Source: Mesorhizobium sp. (GTDB lineage: Bacteria > Pseudomonadota > Alphaproteobacteria > Rhizobiales > Rhizobiaceae). From it: a DNA stretch of 64,000 nucleotides. The position numbers and the translations under genes were made by a program. Location of the stretch: positions 1-64,000 of the forward strand of contig JAIPUZ010000015.1 of assembly GCA_022833215.1 (NCBI GenBank), written 5' to 3'. A model generated the notes under the pieces. It ran no database searches. It was not told where the DNA came from and saw only the letters and a program-made list of their open reading frames with translations. This document shows, one piece after another, positions 53,852 through 63,942 of the stretch. Every line of letters begins with the position of its first letter. Within the stretch, counting starts at the first letter, position 1.

Positions 53852-56230
53852 TCAGAACCGCGTCGACATGCCGAAGTTGAATTCCTGCACCTTGTCGGTC
53901 GATTCCTTGGCAACCGGCACCGCATAGTCGATGCGAAGCGGACCGAACGGCGAAGCCCACATCAGACCGACACCGACCGAGGCGCGCCATCTGGAATCCT
54001 CGGAAGCCAGGCTTGCAGTCGTCTTGTTGCCGTATAGCGTAGCGGCATCGGCAAAGACCGCACCGCGCAGACCGAAGCTCTCCGGAATGACCGGCAACGG
54101 GAACTGGGCTTCCGCCGAGGCATGGAAATACGTCGTTCCGCCAAGATGCCCGTCGTTATTTGAGCCCGCATCGTATGGGCCGATGCCGTTATAGTCGAAG
54201 CCGCGGATGATGCGATCATTGCTCTTGAAGTGATCGAAAACACGCAGATCCTTGTTGCCATAACTCTCAATGTGACCAGCGCCAGCGGTCACGAGGCCGA
54301 CAATATCCATTTCCTCGGACAAGGTATGATAAACAGAGCCACGAGCCGTGAACTTCACGAACTTCGCATCACCACCAAGACCAGCAACCTCTGTCCCGAA
54401 ATTGGCATAGAAGCCATAGTGTGGATTCTTCATGTCATCGATGGTGTTGTAGACCAGATTGGCACTTACCGACGACTTCTTCCAAGTCCCATAGTCAACA
54501 GCTTTCTGAATTGCATCAGGAAGACCACAGCTATCTGGATCAGTATTCGGGATATAGGCCCCACTGCTGTCCAGACAGCTTCTGTTGTACTTATACTTTT
54601 CCTGCGAATAGTTGTACGCAAGCTGTGTCGAGATATTCTCGGTGATCGGCAGACCAAAGCGAACGGTGGCACCCGTCACTTCGCTGTCGTAACGCCTGTA
54701 TTCACGAGTCGATTTATAGACATCGAAGCCCGCTGCGATGCGGCGGCCAAGGAAATACGGCTCGGTGAACGAGACCATATAGTCGCGCGAATCCTTGCCG
54801 CCGCCCGCCGACAGACGAATATACTGGCCACGGCCGAGGAAGTTGCGCTCGGTGACCGAACCCTGCACCGAAGCGCCGGGCGTGTCGCCGCCGGTCGAGT
54901 AACCGGCACCGATGGAGAATTCACCGGTCGACTTCTCGACCACATCGACCACCAGAACGACCTGATCAGGCTCAGCCCCCGGGGCCGTCGAAATATCGAC
55001 GCGCTCGAAGTAATCCAGCGCTTCGATGCGCTTCTTGGCGCGCTGCACCAGCACCTGATTGAAAGCATCGCCTTCGCTCAGGTCGAACTCGCGCCGGATG
55101 ACGTAGTCGCGGGTGCGGCTGTTGCCGCGGATTTCGATGCGCTCGATGTAGGCCTTGGCGCCCTGATCGACCGTGTAGACGACGGAGATGGTGCGGTTCT
55201 CGAAATTCCGGTCGCCACGCGGGGTTACCTGCGCAAAGGCGTAACCACGCTCGGCCACGCGCTCGGTCAGCGCAATCAGGCTGTCCTCGACCGCCTTGGC
55301 GCTGTAGACCGAGCCCGAACGGCTCTGAACGAGCGACTGGAGCGAATTGGGATCGATCTCCGGGATCGAGCTGTCGACGCTGACATCGCCGAACGTATAG
55401 CGCGGACCTTCATCGACCGTGATGGTGACCGTGTACTGGTTCGACGCTTCATCCAGCTCGCCGAAGGAAGACACCACCTGGAAGTCGGCATAGCCGCGAT
55501 TGTAGTAGAAGCGGCGCAGCAGCTCCTCATCCGCGCGCAGCTTGTCCTCGCTGTAGACGTCGTCGCGCAGCATGAAGGACAGGAAGTTGGAGCGCTTGGT
55601 ATTGATCACGTCCGACAGGCGACCATTGCTGAATGCCTGATTGCCGACGAAGTTGACGGCAGCGATCTTGGTGCGCCCGCCTTCGTTGACGTTGTAGATG
55701 ACATTGACGCGGTTCTGGCCGAGATCGACCACCTGGCTCGTGACCGCCGCCTCTTCGCGGCCGACACGGCGGTAGGCATCCTTGATCGCCTCGATATCGG
55801 CGTCGACGGAAGCCTGCGAATACGGGCTGCGCGGCTTGAGCTGGACCGCTGCATTGAGCTGCGCATCCTTCACCTTCTTGTTGCCCTGGAACAGCACCTG
55901 ATTGACGATCTGGTGCTCGGAAACGGTGACAACCAGCGACGAGCCGACCTGATTGATGCGCACGTCGGAGAACATGCCGGTGGCGAACAGGGTCTTCACC
56001 GCCTCGTCCACGTCGGAGCCCGAGAAGGTCCGGCCGGGCTTGATCGCGATCTGGTTGCGGATCGTGTCCGCATCGATGCGCGAATTTCCGCGCACCTCGA
56101 TGCGGCTCACCACGGCAGCCTCGGCGGCGGAAACAGACATCATCTGTACGGTGAACGCACCTGGCACGACCAGAGCGGCGGACAATGCCGCCGCGGAAGC
56201 GGCGCTCAGAAACTTGGATGCTGCCTTCAT
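53852..56230 (-). CDS. bamA: Outer-membrane assembly factor BamA
   Basis: A 792-residue Omp85 protein. The signal peptide covers about residues 1-38 (ending VSAAEA), five POTRA domains lie between about 39 and 435, and the C-terminal 16-strand barrel contains the conserved loop-6 motif IRGFDYNGIGPYD near residue 675 and ends FNFGMSTRF with a terminal phenylalanine. It inserts proteins into the outer membrane. The barrel stretch coded by 54301-54660 is only about 47 percent GC by my count, well below its surroundings. That part encodes surface loops, including a cysteine-bounded loop (CLDSSGAYIPNTDPDSC). The promoter should lie in the 213 bp before the gene. Confidence 0.96.
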   Translation of the reverse strand: MKAASKFLSAASAAALSAALVVPGAFTVQMMSVSAAEAAVVSRIEVRGNSRIDADTIRNQIAIKPGRTFSGSDVDEAVKTLFATGMFSDVRINQVGSSLVVTVSEHQIVNQVLFQGNKKVKDAQLNAAVQLKPRSPYSQASVDADIEAIKDAYRRVGREEAAVTSQVVDLGQNRVNVIYNVNEGGRTKIAAVNFVGNQAFSNGRLSDVINTKRSNFLSFMLRDDVYSEDKLRADEELLRRFYYNRGYADFQVVSSFGELDEASNQYTVTITVDEGPRYTFGDVSVDSSIPEIDPNSLQSLVQSRSGSVYSAKAVEDSLIALTERVAERGYAFAQVTPRGDRNFENRTISVVYTVDQGAKAYIERIEIRGNSRTRDYVIRREFDLSEGDAFNQVLVQRAKKRIEALDYFERVDISTAPGAEPDQVVLVVDVVEKSTGEFSIGAGYSTGGDTPGASVQGSVTERNFLGRGQYIRLSAGGGKDSRDYMVSFTEPYFLGRRIAAGFDVYKSTREYRRYDSEVTGATVRFGLPITENISTQLAYNYSQEKYKYNRSCLDSSGAYIPNTDPDSCGLPDAIQKAVDYGTWKKSSVSANLVYNTIDDMKNPHYGFYANFGTEVAGLGGDAKFVKFTARGSVYHTLSEEMDIVGLVTAGAGHIESYGNKDLRVFDHFKSNDRIIRGFDYNGIGPYDAGSNNDGHLGGTTYFHASAEAQFPLPVIPESFGLRGAVFADAATLYGNKTTASLASEDSRWRASVGVGLMWASPFGPLRIDYAVPVAKESTDKVQEFNFGMSTRF

Positions 56231-56443
56231 CGGGCTATATTACCTTCTCGTATTCCACGGCGAGAAACCGGACGCGCGGTCAAATTCCCATACCGTATTA
56301 ACCGGATTTTCCCTACACGCAAGGCTTCTGGTTAATTAGTGTTTACTTGGCTCGCCAGCGTTGCTTTCGCGTCACGCATATCCGGAGCCATGGTAAACGC
56401 CTTCTCAACAGATCGACCTGTTGTCCAGAATTCGTTCATGATT

Positions 56444-57580
56444 TCAACAACCAAACAGATCGTTCCAGAACACGAAGCCCATGAAGCCCAGAACGAGCAG
56501 CATGCCGGCCTTGTACACAGCCTCCATCATGCGCTCCGATACCGGGCGTCGCAGGACGGCTTCCATGACGTAGAACAACAGATGCCCGCCGTCCAGCGGC
56601 GGAATCGGCAGGAGATTCAGGATGCCGATGCCCACGGACAACAGCGCCACGAGCTGCACCAGCCATTCGAAGCCGAGCTTTGCCGCCTGGGCCGACATAC
56701 CGGCGATCTTCACAGGGCCGCCGAGCTGGCACTTGTCCTCCCGGCCAACCGCGAATCGCTTCATGAACTGGCCCGTGCGCTCGATGATATGGCCGGTTTC
56801 GCGTATCGCGGCGCCGAGCGCCTCCGGCGGCGTATAGGTGATCAGGCGCGGCTGGCCCAGTTCCTGGTTGTTCACAACGCCGATCACCGCAACCTTGACC
56901 TTGTTGCCCAGCGCATCCTCCTGCTCCATCGGCTGCGGCGTGGCGGTGAGGCTGACCTCCCGCCCGTCCCGCAGCATGACGAATGTCAGGGCATCGCCGG
57001 CCCGTCCGGAAACCAGACGCTGCACATCGGCGAAGGTTTCGACCTTCGTTCCATCGACGCTGACGAACCGATCGCCCGGCATGATCCCCGCCGCCTCGGC
57101 GGGGCTGCCGGAATTCACCGTCGCGACCATGGGTTCTGCGACGTAACGGCCGTGAATGGAGAACATCACCGCAAAAACGGCGATGGTGAGCAGGAAATTG
57201 AACAGCGGTCCCGCAAAAACGGTTGCTGCGCGCTTCCACAGAGCCTGCGTGTGGAACGCGACACGGCGCTGTGCGGCATCCAGCCCATCATCCGTATCGG
57301 CGGGGCTCGACGTCACGCTCATGTCGCCGACGAACTTCACATAGCCGCCAAGCGGTATGGCGCACAACTTCCAGCGTGTGCCGCGCCGGTCGTTGAAGCC
57401 GAGAAGTTCGGGACCGAAACCGATGGCGAAAGCCTGAACGCCGATGCCGCAGGCGCGGCCGACAAGGTAGTGGCCCATTTCGTGCACGAACACGACCACC
57501 ATCAGCACGAACAGGAACGGCACGATCGTACCGATCAGAAAGCCTTCGGTGCTGAACAGCGACTGCAAGAGTTCGTTCAA
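56444..57580 (-). CDS. rseP: RseP-type site-2 intramembrane zinc protease
   Basis: A polytopic inner-membrane metalloprotease of about 378 residues. The zinc motif HEMGH lies in VVFVHEMGHYL in the first helix (near residue 30), a PDZ domain occupies the middle (about 120-230, GSPAEAAGIMPGDRFVSVDG), and the second active-site motif NLLPIPPLDGGHL lies near residue 325. It cleaves anti-sigma factors and signal peptide remnants within the membrane. I set the start at the TTG at 57580 (NELLQSLFSTEG), preceded by GAGGA and matching relatives; the frame is open for 22 more codons. It lies between cdsA and bamA. Confidence 0.93.
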   Translation of the reverse strand: MNELLQSLFSTEGFLIGTIVPFLFVLMVVVFVHEMGHYLVGRACGIGVQAFAIGFGPELLGFNDRRGTRWKLCAIPLGGYVKFVGDMSVTSSPADTDDGLDAAQRRVAFHTQALWKRAATVFAGPLFNFLLTIAVFAVMFSIHGRYVAEPMVATVNSGSPAEAAGIMPGDRFVSVDGTKVETFADVQRLVSGRAGDALTFVMLRDGREVSLTATPQPMEQEDALGNKVKVAVIGVVNNQELGQPRLITYTPPEALGAAIRETGHIIERTGQFMKRFAVGREDKCQLGGPVKIAGMSAQAAKLGFEWLVQLVALLSVGIGILNLLPIPPLDGGHLLFYVMEAVLRRPVSERMMEAVYKAGMLLVLGFMGFVFWNDLFGC

Positions 57581-57685
57581 ATCAAATCCTCGATTCGTCA
57601 GCTGTTGTCCTGACGGCATGAATTTCAACAGCGAGTGACGCGCCAAAGCCGGCGAATCCGTGACTTCGCATCACGGATCGGAACC

Positions 57686-58531
57686 TCACCCCCCGAACAG
57701 TCCCTGCGCAGGATTGTCTGGCGAAGCGGCCAGACTGCCGATGACGTAAAGCGCAAGCGCTGCAACGACAAGCCCGTCCACACGGTCCATCACGCCACCG
57801 TGACCGGGAATGAGCTGGCTGGAGTCCTTGCATCCATGCCGGCGCTTCACCCATGATTCGAACAGATCGCCGATCTGCGATACGACCGAAAGCAGGAGCG
57901 CGGCAAGGCCGGGCAGAAGGTGATTGCCGGTGCCGGCGAGAACGGAAACGACAATGCCCGCCGCAACGCCCGCCACCGTTCCACCGATGGCGCCGCTCCA
58001 GGTCTTGCCGGGGGAGATGGATGGCGCGAGCTTCGGACCGCCGACGGCGCGACCGACGAAGTAAGCCAGCGTGTCCGTCGTCCAGACAACCGCGAACAGG
58101 AAGAGGATAGTCAGCAATCCGGCATGATCGGCGCCACGCAGGAAAGCAAGGGCAAAGCCGGACAGCGATGCATAGGCGATCCCCGTCGCATCCCATAGCC
58201 CCGAGCCGCGCAGAAAGCCGATGGCCGCGACGATCGCGGTTGCCGCAAGGGCAAGAAGAAGAAAATCCACGGCCGCCACGCCGAAGCCAAGCGCAATCAG
58301 AAGGATCGCCATGCAGGCTTCCGGCACCAGCCACATGACGCGTGGCCACATGGCGCGGGGCCACATGACGCGGGAATGAGCGGGCCGCGTCATGCGCGTC
58401 CATTCATAGAAAACCGCAGCGGAGATCGCGACGGCGAGAAGGCGGAACGGCAGTCCGCCCACCCATGTCAGCGCCAGCACCACAGAGGCAAGCACGAGGC
58501 CCGAGATGATTCTCAGTTGCAGATTGCTCAT
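57686..58531 (-). CDS. cdsA: Phosphatidate cytidylyltransferase
   Basis: A 281-residue polytopic membrane enzyme making CDP-diacylglycerol from phosphatidate and CTP. The family signature [19 protein letters not shown] lies near residues 238-256, with [13 protein letters not shown] near 168 and [13 protein letters not shown] near 148. After the first two helices there is a short repeated stretch ([13 protein letters not shown]) coded by a 15-bp tandem repeat, which I do not know from relatives. The gene overlaps uppS by four bases (ATGA). No dxr gene is found between cdsA and rseP. Confidence 0.94.
   Translation of the reverse strand: MSNLQLRIISGLVLASVVLALTWVGGLPFRLLAVAISAAVFYEWTRMTRPAHSRVMWPRAMWPRVMWLVPEACMAILLIALGFGVAAVDFLLLALAATAIVAAIGFLRGSGLWDATGIAYASLSGFALAFLRGADHAGLLTILFLFAVVWTTDTLAYFVGRAVGGPKLAPSISPGKTWSGAIGGTVAGVAAGIVVSVLAGTGNHLLPGLAALLLSVVSQIGDLFESWVKRRHGCKDSSQLIPGHGGVMDRVDGLVVAALALYVIGSLAASPDNPAQGLFGG
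58331..58375. repeat. Three 15-bp tandem repeats inside cdsA
   Basis: Units at 58331-58345, 58346-58360 and 58361-58375 share the pattern CCACATGRCGCGKGR with one to three differences. The unit length is a multiple of three, so copy changes would keep the cdsA frame. They encode the MWPR-type repeat in the protein. Confidence 0.85.
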
Positions 58532-59262
58532 CGGGCCAAAGCCGGCGTTACGGCCCCCTCAGACGACAGGCCGCCGAACCGGCGCTCGCGACCGGCGAAA
58601 TCGCGCAGAGCCTCCGCCAGATTGTCGCCGCCGAAGTCCGGCCAGTAGCACGGCACGAACACCAGTTCGCTGTAGGCTGCCTGCCACAGAAGGAAATTCG
58701 ACAAACGCAATTCCCCGCTGGTGCGGATGACGAGGTCGGGGTCGGGTATGCCGGCGGTGTCGAGCGCGCCCGCGATGTCTTCCGCCTCGATCATGTGCGG
58801 CTCGATCTCTCCGCGCAGGGCGGCATCCGCCAGCTTGCGCGCGGCGCGCACGATCTCGTCGCGGCTGCCATAATTGAAAGCGATGACGAGCGTCAGCCCT
58901 GTATTTGCAAGCGTCAAGGCTTCGGCCTCCTCCAGAAGCCCCCGGATGTCGGGCTGGAGGCTTTCACGGTCGCCGATGACCCTTACCCGAACTCCGTTGC
59001 GATGCAGTTCTGCAAGGTCGCGCCGGATGAAAAGCTTCAGCAGGCCCATCAGGTCGCTGACTTCCGATTTCGGCCGCGACCAGTTCTCCGAAGAGAACGC
59101 ATAGACGGTGAGGAAGGAAATGCCGAGCTGGGGCGCCGCGCGCACGACATTGCGCAATGCCTCGACGCCGGCCCGATGCCCGGCGACGCGCGGCAGGCCA
59201 CGGGATTTCGCCCAGCGGCCGTTTCCGTCCATGATGATTGCAACGTGCGCCGGGCTTGTCAT
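58528..59262 (-). CDS. uppS: Isoprenyl transferase (undecaprenyl diphosphate synthase)
   Basis: A 244-residue cis-prenyltransferase that makes the undecaprenyl carrier for peptidoglycan and O-antigen. The catalytic aspartate lies in [13 protein letters not shown] (near residue 12), with [11 protein letters not shown] near 32, [11 protein letters not shown] near 55 and the C-terminal [20 protein letters not shown] near 190. The length is normal. It sits between frr (45 bp upstream) and cdsA (4-bp overlap) in the standard order. Confidence 0.96.
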   Translation of the reverse strand: MTSPAHVAIIMDGNGRWAKSRGLPRVAGHRAGVEALRNVVRAAPQLGISFLTVYAFSSENWSRPKSEVSDLMGLLKLFIRRDLAELHRNGVRVRVIGDRESLQPDIRGLLEEAEALTLANTGLTLVIAFNYGSRDEIVRAARKLADAALRGEIEPHMIEAEDIAGALDTAGIPDPDLVIRTSGELRLSNFLLWQAAYSELVFVPCYWPDFGGDNLAEALRDFAGRERRFGGLSSEGAVTPALAR

Positions 59263-59307
59263 TCGTTCGCCTTCAGATCGGCCGATCCGCTTGTTATCAA
59301 GCCCGCC

Positions 59308-59862
59308 TCAAACCTGCATGATCTCCGTTTCCTTCTCGGCCAGAAGGCTGTCGATGGAAGCGATGGTGTCGTCGGTCAGCTTCTGGACCTGATCCGACTG
59401 CTTGCGCAGATCGTCCTCGCTGATCTCCCCGTCCTTCTCCGCCTTCTTCAGAGAATCCATGCCGTCGCGACGAACATGGCGAACGGCCACGCGAGCGTTC
59501 TCGGCATAGGTGTGGGAAATCTTGACCAGTTCCTTGCGGCGCTGCTCGTTGAGTTCAGGCAACGGAATGCGAAGGGTGGTGCCGTCGACGATCGGGTTGA
59601 AACCGAGATTCGATTCGCGGATGGCGCGATCCACCGCACCGACCATGGTCTTGTCCCAGACCGACACGGCAATCATGCGCGGCTCGGGAACGGAAACGGT
59701 GGCCACCTGATTGATCGGCATGGCGGAGCCATATGCCGGAACCTGGATGGCGTCGAGCAGGTTGCTGGAGGCGCGTCCGGTGCGCAGGGAGGCCAGATCC
59801 TGCTTGAACGCGTTGATTGCGCCGTCCATGCGCCGCTTCAGGTCTTCGAAATTGCCGCTCAT
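59308..59862 (-). CDS. frr: Ribosome recycling factor
   Basis: A 184-residue protein that, with EF-G, splits post-termination ribosomes. It has the typical two-domain form: a long three-helix bundle and a small beta domain (about 30-105). [11 protein letters not shown] near residue 28, [15 protein letters not shown] near 112 and [11 protein letters not shown] near 130 are conserved. The start at 59862 ([14 protein letters not shown]) is set by homology. It follows pyrH by 78 bp. Confidence 0.97.
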   Translation of the reverse strand: MSGNFEDLKRRMDGAINAFKQDLASLRTGRASSNLLDAIQVPAYGSAMPINQVATVSVPEPRMIAVSVWDKTMVGAVDRAIRESNLGFNPIVDGTTLRIPLPELNEQRRKELVKISHTYAENARVAVRHVRRDGMDSLKKAEKDGEISEDDLRKQSDQVQKLTDDTIASIDSLLAEKETEIMQV

Positions 59863-59940
59863 GATCTTCTCCTCGGCCTTTCGTTCAGGCTCGTAACTTA
59901 CGTGGATCGATATGGGCCTGCCGGAGCGTGCCCGCACCGC

Positions 59941-60663
59941 TCAATCGTCGGCAACGACCGTGCAACGGCCCCCGCCCCTCAAAATCTCGCCGAACCCACC
60001 TTTTTCGTGGATGGAATAGACGATTATCGGAATGTTGTTTTCCCGCGCAAGGGCAATTGCAGCCGTATCCATTATGGACAGGCCACGATTGATGACTTCC
60101 GCATGGGCAATGCGCTCGAAGCGCGTCGCGGAGGGATCCTTCTTCGGATCGGCCGAGTAGACCCCATCGACCTGCGTGCCCTTGAACAGTGCATCCGCTC
60201 CGATCTCGGCGGCGCGCAGCGCAGCAGCCGAATCGGTGGTGAAAAAAGGATTGCCGGTTCCGCCGGCGAAGATCACCACCTTGCCCTGATCCATGTAGGC
60301 CGTTGCCTGCCTTTGGGAAAAGCTCTCGCACAGTTCCGGCATGGCGATGGCCGACAGGACAACCGCATCGACGCCGATCTTCACCAGCGACGTGCGCAGC
60401 GCCAGCGAGTTGATGACCGTTGCCAGCATGCCCATGTGGTCGCCCGTGACACGGTCCCCTCCCTTGGAGGCGACTGCGACGCCGCGGAAGATGTTGCCGC
60501 CGCCGATGACCACGCCGACCTCGACGCCCAGCGCGCGCGCCTCGGCGATATCGGAGGCGATGCGATCGACGACGGAGACATCGATGCCGAAATGCTGATC
60601 TCCCATCAGGGCCTCGCCCGACGCCTTGAGCAATACACGTCGGTAGGGAAGCGTGGCCGTCAT
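59941..60663 (-). CDS. pyrH: UMP kinase
   Basis: A 240-residue hexameric kinase of the amino-acid-kinase fold that phosphorylates UMP to UDP. It feeds the UDP-sugars and, through PyrG, CTP. VLLKASGEALMG near the start, VVIGGGNIFRG near residue 57, FAGGTGNPFFTTDSAAALRA near 135 and the C-terminal YSIHEKGGFGEILRG are typical. The start is 60663. A strong terminator upstream separates it from tsf, so its promoter should be in 60664-60740. Confidence 0.97.
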   Translation of the reverse strand: MTATLPYRRVLLKASGEALMGDQHFGIDVSVVDRIASDIAEARALGVEVGVVIGGGNIFRGVAVASKGGDRVTGDHMGMLATVINSLALRTSLVKIGVDAVVLSAIAMPELCESFSQRQATAYMDQGKVVIFAGGTGNPFFTTDSAAALRAAEIGADALFKGTQVDGVYSADPKKDPSATRFERIAHAEVINRGLSIMDTAAIALARENNIPIIVYSIHEKGGFGEILRGGGRCTVVADD

Positions 60664-60740
60664 ATGATCCTCTGCAAATGCGTTGAATGGGGAAACAGCC
60701 AGTATACGCCGTTCACCTGATAATGCGCCGACCCGATACA

Positions 60741-60774
60741 CGAAGGGCGCCGCGATGTCACGCGGCGCCCTTCG
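60741..60774 (-). terminator. Terminator after rpsB-tsf
   Basis: A perfect 14-bp stem (CGAAGGGCGCCGCG at 60741-60754, complement at 60761-60774) with a 6-nt loop lies 22 bp past the tsf stop. The T-run is poor, but the stem is very stable. Confidence 0.7.
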
Positions 60775-60796
60775 CAGATAACAGGGATGACGAAGC

Positions 60797-61717
60797 TTAC
60801 TTCTTCACCGTCGCAGCCACTTCGGCAGCGAAATCACTCTCTTCCTTCTCGATGCCCTCGCCCAGAGCATAGCGCACATAGGCGGTGATCTTTGCCGGAG
60901 CGCCGATTTCCTTCTCGGCGTCCTTGAGGGCCTGCTCGATCGTGACGTCGGGGTTCATGACGAAGGACTGCTTGAGCAGCACGACTTCCTCGTAGAACTT
61001 GCGCAGGCGGCCCTCCACCATCTTCTCGATGATGTTCTCCGGCTTGCCGGACTGGCGGGCCTGCTCGGAGAAGATGTTGCGCTCGCGTTCGACGGCAGCG
61101 GGGTCGAGAGCATCCACGTCGAGCGCCATCGGATTGGTGGCGGCGATGTGCATGGCAACCTGGCGCGCGAAGGCGGCAGCCTTGCCTGCATCGCCGGCGG
61201 TCTCGATGGCAACCAGAACACCAAGCTTGCCGAGATTGTCGACAACGGCGTTGTGGACATAGGTGGCAACCGCACCCTGCGGGACCGAGAGCTTCGCCGA
61301 ACGACGGAAGCCGAGATTCTCGCCGATGGTGCCGACCGCGTCCTTGATGGTGTCGGTGACGGACTTGTCCGAACCCGGATACCTGGCGGCTGCGACAGCG
61401 TCGGTGTCGCCGGAAACCAGTGCCACCCTGGCGATGTTGCTGACGATTTCCTGGAAAGCGCCGTTGCGGGCAACGAAGTCGGTCTCGGAGTTGACCTCGA
61501 CCAGAGCGGCCTCGCGCTGGCCCTGCTCGACGCCGATCAGACCTTCGGCAGCGGTGCGGCCGGCCTTCTTGTCAGCCTTGGCAATGCCCTTCTTGCGCAG
61601 CCAGTCGACCGCAGCTTCCATGTCGCCATTGGTTTCGGCAAGGGCGGCCTTGCAGTCCATCATGCCCGCGCCGGTTAGCTCGCGGAGTTCTTTGACCTGT
61701 GCTGCTGAAATGCTCAT
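60797..61717 (-). CDS. tsf: Elongation factor Ts
   Basis: A 306-residue nucleotide exchange factor for EF-Tu. The N-terminal UBA-like domain contains [21 protein letters not shown], the core has the conserved [14 protein letters not shown] (near residue 75) with the Asp-Phe pair that opens EF-Tu, and the C-terminal subdomain with a coiled-coil hairpin follows. The start at 61717 ([12 protein letters not shown]) is set by homology. It follows rpsB by 118 bp, which contain a small GGGCC/GGCCC hairpin near 61816-61829. Confidence 0.97.
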   Translation of the reverse strand: MSISAAQVKELRELTGAGMMDCKAALAETNGDMEAAVDWLRKKGIAKADKKAGRTAAEGLIGVEQGQREAALVEVNSETDFVARNGAFQEIVSNIARVALVSGDTDAVAAARYPGSDKSVTDTIKDAVGTIGENLGFRRSAKLSVPQGAVATYVHNAVVDNLGKLGVLVAIETAGDAGKAAAFARQVAMHIAATNPMALDVDALDPAAVERERNIFSEQARQSGKPENIIEKMVEGRLRKFYEEVVLLKQSFVMNPDVTIEQALKDAEKEIGAPAKITAYVRYALGEGIEKEESDFAAEVAATVKK

Positions 61718-61835
61718 TGTTTGCCTCTTTATTTCAGAAACGGGAATGCGCACCGCCGGGAAATCAGCGATGCGCCATGCCCGGACGCTCGATGCGTCCT
61801 ATTGCGGAAAGTTCAGGGCCGGAAGGCCCGTCACC

Positions 61836-62624
61836 TCAGGCTTCCGGCGTTGCTTCGCCAGCGGCGGGCGTCTCGTCAAGAGCCGGCTCGACGGGAACCT
61901 CGGCCGATGCGCCGATATCGACGCCCAGAGCGCCCTGCTGACGGGCGATGCCGTCGATGGCAGCCTTGGCGATCAGATCGCAGTAAAGCTGGATCGCGCG
62001 GGCAGCGTCGTCGTTGCCGGGGATCGGGAAATCGACCTTGTCCGGGTCGCAGTTCGAATCGATGACGGCGACGACCGGAATGCCGAGGCGCTTGGCCTCC
62101 TGAATGGCGATCGCCTCCTTGTTGGTGTCGATGACGAACATCAGGTCCGGCGTGGAGCCCATGTCCTTGATGCCGCCGAGGGCCTTGTCCAGCTTCTCGC
62201 GCTCGCGCTCGAGGTTCAGGCGCTCCTTCTTGGTGAAGCCCTGAGCGTCGCTGGCCAGCAGTTCGTCGAGCTTGCGCAGACGCTGGATCGAATTGGAGAT
62301 CGTCTTCCAGTTGGTCAGCATGCCGCCGAGCCAGCGCGAATTGACGTAATACTGGGCCGAACGCTGTGCGGCGTCGGCAACGATGTCCGAAGCCTGACGC
62401 TTGGTGCCGACGAACAGAACGCGGCCGCCGCGGGAGACGACGTCCGAAACCTGCTTCAGGGCCTGGTGCAGCAGCGGAACGGTCTGCGACAGGTCGATGA
62501 TGTGGATGTTGTTGCGGGCGCCGTAGATGTAGGGCGCCATCTTCGGGTTCCAGCGATGGGTCTGGTGGCCGAAGTGCGCACCAGCTTCGAGAAGCTCGCG
62601 CATGCTGAAATCAGGCAGTGCCAT
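61836..62624 (-). CDS. rpsB: 30S ribosomal protein S2
   Basis: A 262-residue S2 protein that binds the neck of the 30S subunit. It opens with [24 protein letters not shown], carries [13 protein letters not shown] near residue 95 and [15 protein letters not shown] near 178. The C-terminal 30 residues are an alanine/glutamate/proline-rich tail of the kind seen in relatives. It is the first gene of rpsB-tsf. The 171 bp upstream, toward the DUF4031 gene, should hold the promoter and leader; I could not see a clear regulatory fold there. Confidence 0.97.
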   Translation of the reverse strand: MALPDFSMRELLEAGAHFGHQTHRWNPKMAPYIYGARNNIHIIDLSQTVPLLHQALKQVSDVVSRGGRVLFVGTKRQASDIVADAAQRSAQYYVNSRWLGGMLTNWKTISNSIQRLRKLDELLASDAQGFTKKERLNLEREREKLDKALGGIKDMGSTPDLMFVIDTNKEAIAIQEAKRLGIPVVAVIDSNCDPDKVDFPIPGNDDAARAIQLYCDLIAKAAIDGIARQQGALGVDIGASAEVPVEPALDETPAAGEATPEA

Positions 62625-62795
62625 TCTTCATTTTCCTTTCCGGTTGGCCTCCACGGACACCGGCATCTCGGATCATTCTTCGATGCCACCGGAGGTGTCG
62701 GCCGGATTTCTCCCGGTTCGATACCAAAGTCCGTGTGTGGAATGGCCGCGCATATATAGGCTCGGGGCACAAAACGCAACCCGGTACGCTCAGGC

Positions 62796-63098
62796 TCACG
62801 CAGCCTTTCGCTGCACCCTTCCCCTGCGCCCGCCCACGCCGGTCACCCTGACGCGGCGGAACACGGCGACAATCTCTTCGCGGCTGCACTCGCGCGCACC
62901 CCGCCGCACGGCCATGTCCCGTTCGAACGCCGTGATGTCATAGTGTGGAGCGGAGGTTTTCGGAGGACCCTGATAGGACGACAGCTTGAGCCCCAGCCCG
63001 AAGGCGAAACGATGAAGCTCTTCGGTGTCGTCGGCCATCAGATGACACCACCGTCGTCCGGCCAGATGCCAGATCGGTGCATCGACATACACCGTCAT
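62796..63098 (-). CDS. DUF4031 domain protein
   Basis: A 100-residue soluble protein matching DUF4031, small proteins of unknown function. The conserved MTVYVDAPIW start, WCHLMADDTEELHRFAFGLGL, and the PHYDITAFERDMAVRRGA segment are all present. Conserved aspartates and histidines suggest a metal or nucleic acid function, but that is guesswork. It starts 10 bp after the eipB stop, so both may share a transcript. Its C-terminus is basic (GGRRGRVQRK). Confidence 0.85.
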   Translation of the reverse strand: MTVYVDAPIWHLAGRRWCHLMADDTEELHRFAFGLGLKLSSYQGPPKTSAPHYDITAFERDMAVRRGARECSREEIVAVFRRVRVTGVGGRRGRVQRKAA

Positions 63099-63108
63099 CG
63101 CATGCGTC

Positions 63109-63942
63109 CTATTTCCTGCAATCCTTCAGGGCCGCCTGATCGAACAGGGAGAGGTCGACCAGCTTGCCAGTCATGGTGAAGTCGCCATAATCCATCTGGA
63201 GATCGCGCGTCAGGCCATTGCCGTGCATCTTGAAGCTGATGCGGTATTCCGGCATTTCCTCGCCGCCATCGCTCTCGTCGCCGCTGAAATAGGCGATGTC
63301 GACGGGCCAGAACCGGTCCTTTTCCAATGTGGAAAGCGCCGGAAGCTCGGGATCGTTGCGGTCGGCCGGGGCAGGCTTGCCGATCACCACCGTCGTCAGC
63401 ATCACCCGGTCGGCATCCTCGGATCCGTCGAACAGGCTCGTCTCGTAGAAATTCTCGCCCTTCTCGGCCTTGTCGATCAGCTCGAACATATGTTGCGTCG
63501 GAAACTGGGTAAGGCCGAGCGTGACCTTGTTCGGCTCCGGCTTGTCGATGTCGACGCGCACCGAGTCTTTTTCGCGGTGTGCCGTGCCCTTCACCTCACG
63601 TTCCAGATTCTGGTCGACGAAAGATTTGGTGACGAACGAAAAGGTCTTGCCCTCGCCATCCTCGAAGGTGGTCGTCTGCTGGTCGGTCATGCGCATGCTG
63701 TCGGTGGTGCTGATGCGGGTGACGAGGCGGAACTTGACCGTGTAGCCGTCGCACTGCGAACCGTTGAACTCGTACACCATGCGGCCGGATATGCCGGTAA
63801 TGCCCGAGCGGTCCGACGCCTTGTTGAGCGAAATGTCGTAAACGGCGCGGTGGGGCTGCAAGACCGGCACTGCAAGGGCTGGAACGGTGGAAAAGGTGAT
63901 CGGAAGCAGTATGGCGGTATAGGCAAGGCGCGATGCGCGCAT
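63109..63942 (-). CDS. eipB: EipB-type cell envelope integrity protein (DUF1849)
   Basis: A 277-residue exported protein resembling the EipB/DUF1849 family, periplasmic proteins with a beta-spiral fold needed for envelope integrity in Brucella and relatives. The signal peptide ends near residue 25 (VPALA). LQPHRAVYDISLNKAS at the mature N-terminus, GISGRMVYEFNGSQCDGYTVKF, and a C-terminal GKLVDLSLFDQAALKDCRK are typical. The two cysteines, one in SQCDG and one in KDCRK, match the disulfide described for the family. The start at 63942 has GGAG upstream; a TTG two codons earlier is unlikely. Confidence 0.9.
   Translation of the reverse strand: MRASRLAYTAILLPITFSTVPALAVPVLQPHRAVYDISLNKASDRSGITGISGRMVYEFNGSQCDGYTVKFRLVTRISTTDSMRMTDQQTTTFEDGEGKTFSFVTKSFVDQNLEREVKGTAHREKDSVRVDIDKPEPNKVTLGLTQFPTQHMFELIDKAEKGENFYETSLFDGSEDADRVMLTTVVIGKPAPADRNDPELPALSTLEKDRFWPVDIAYFSGDESDGGEEMPEYRISFKMHGNGLTRDLQMDYGDFTMTGKLVDLSLFDQAALKDCRK

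Noticed and set aside
56332..56346. A second CtrA-like site upstream of bamA (TTAA-N7-TTAC)
   Set aside because: One core base differs from the consensus and the surrounding region is AT-rich, so chance is likely.
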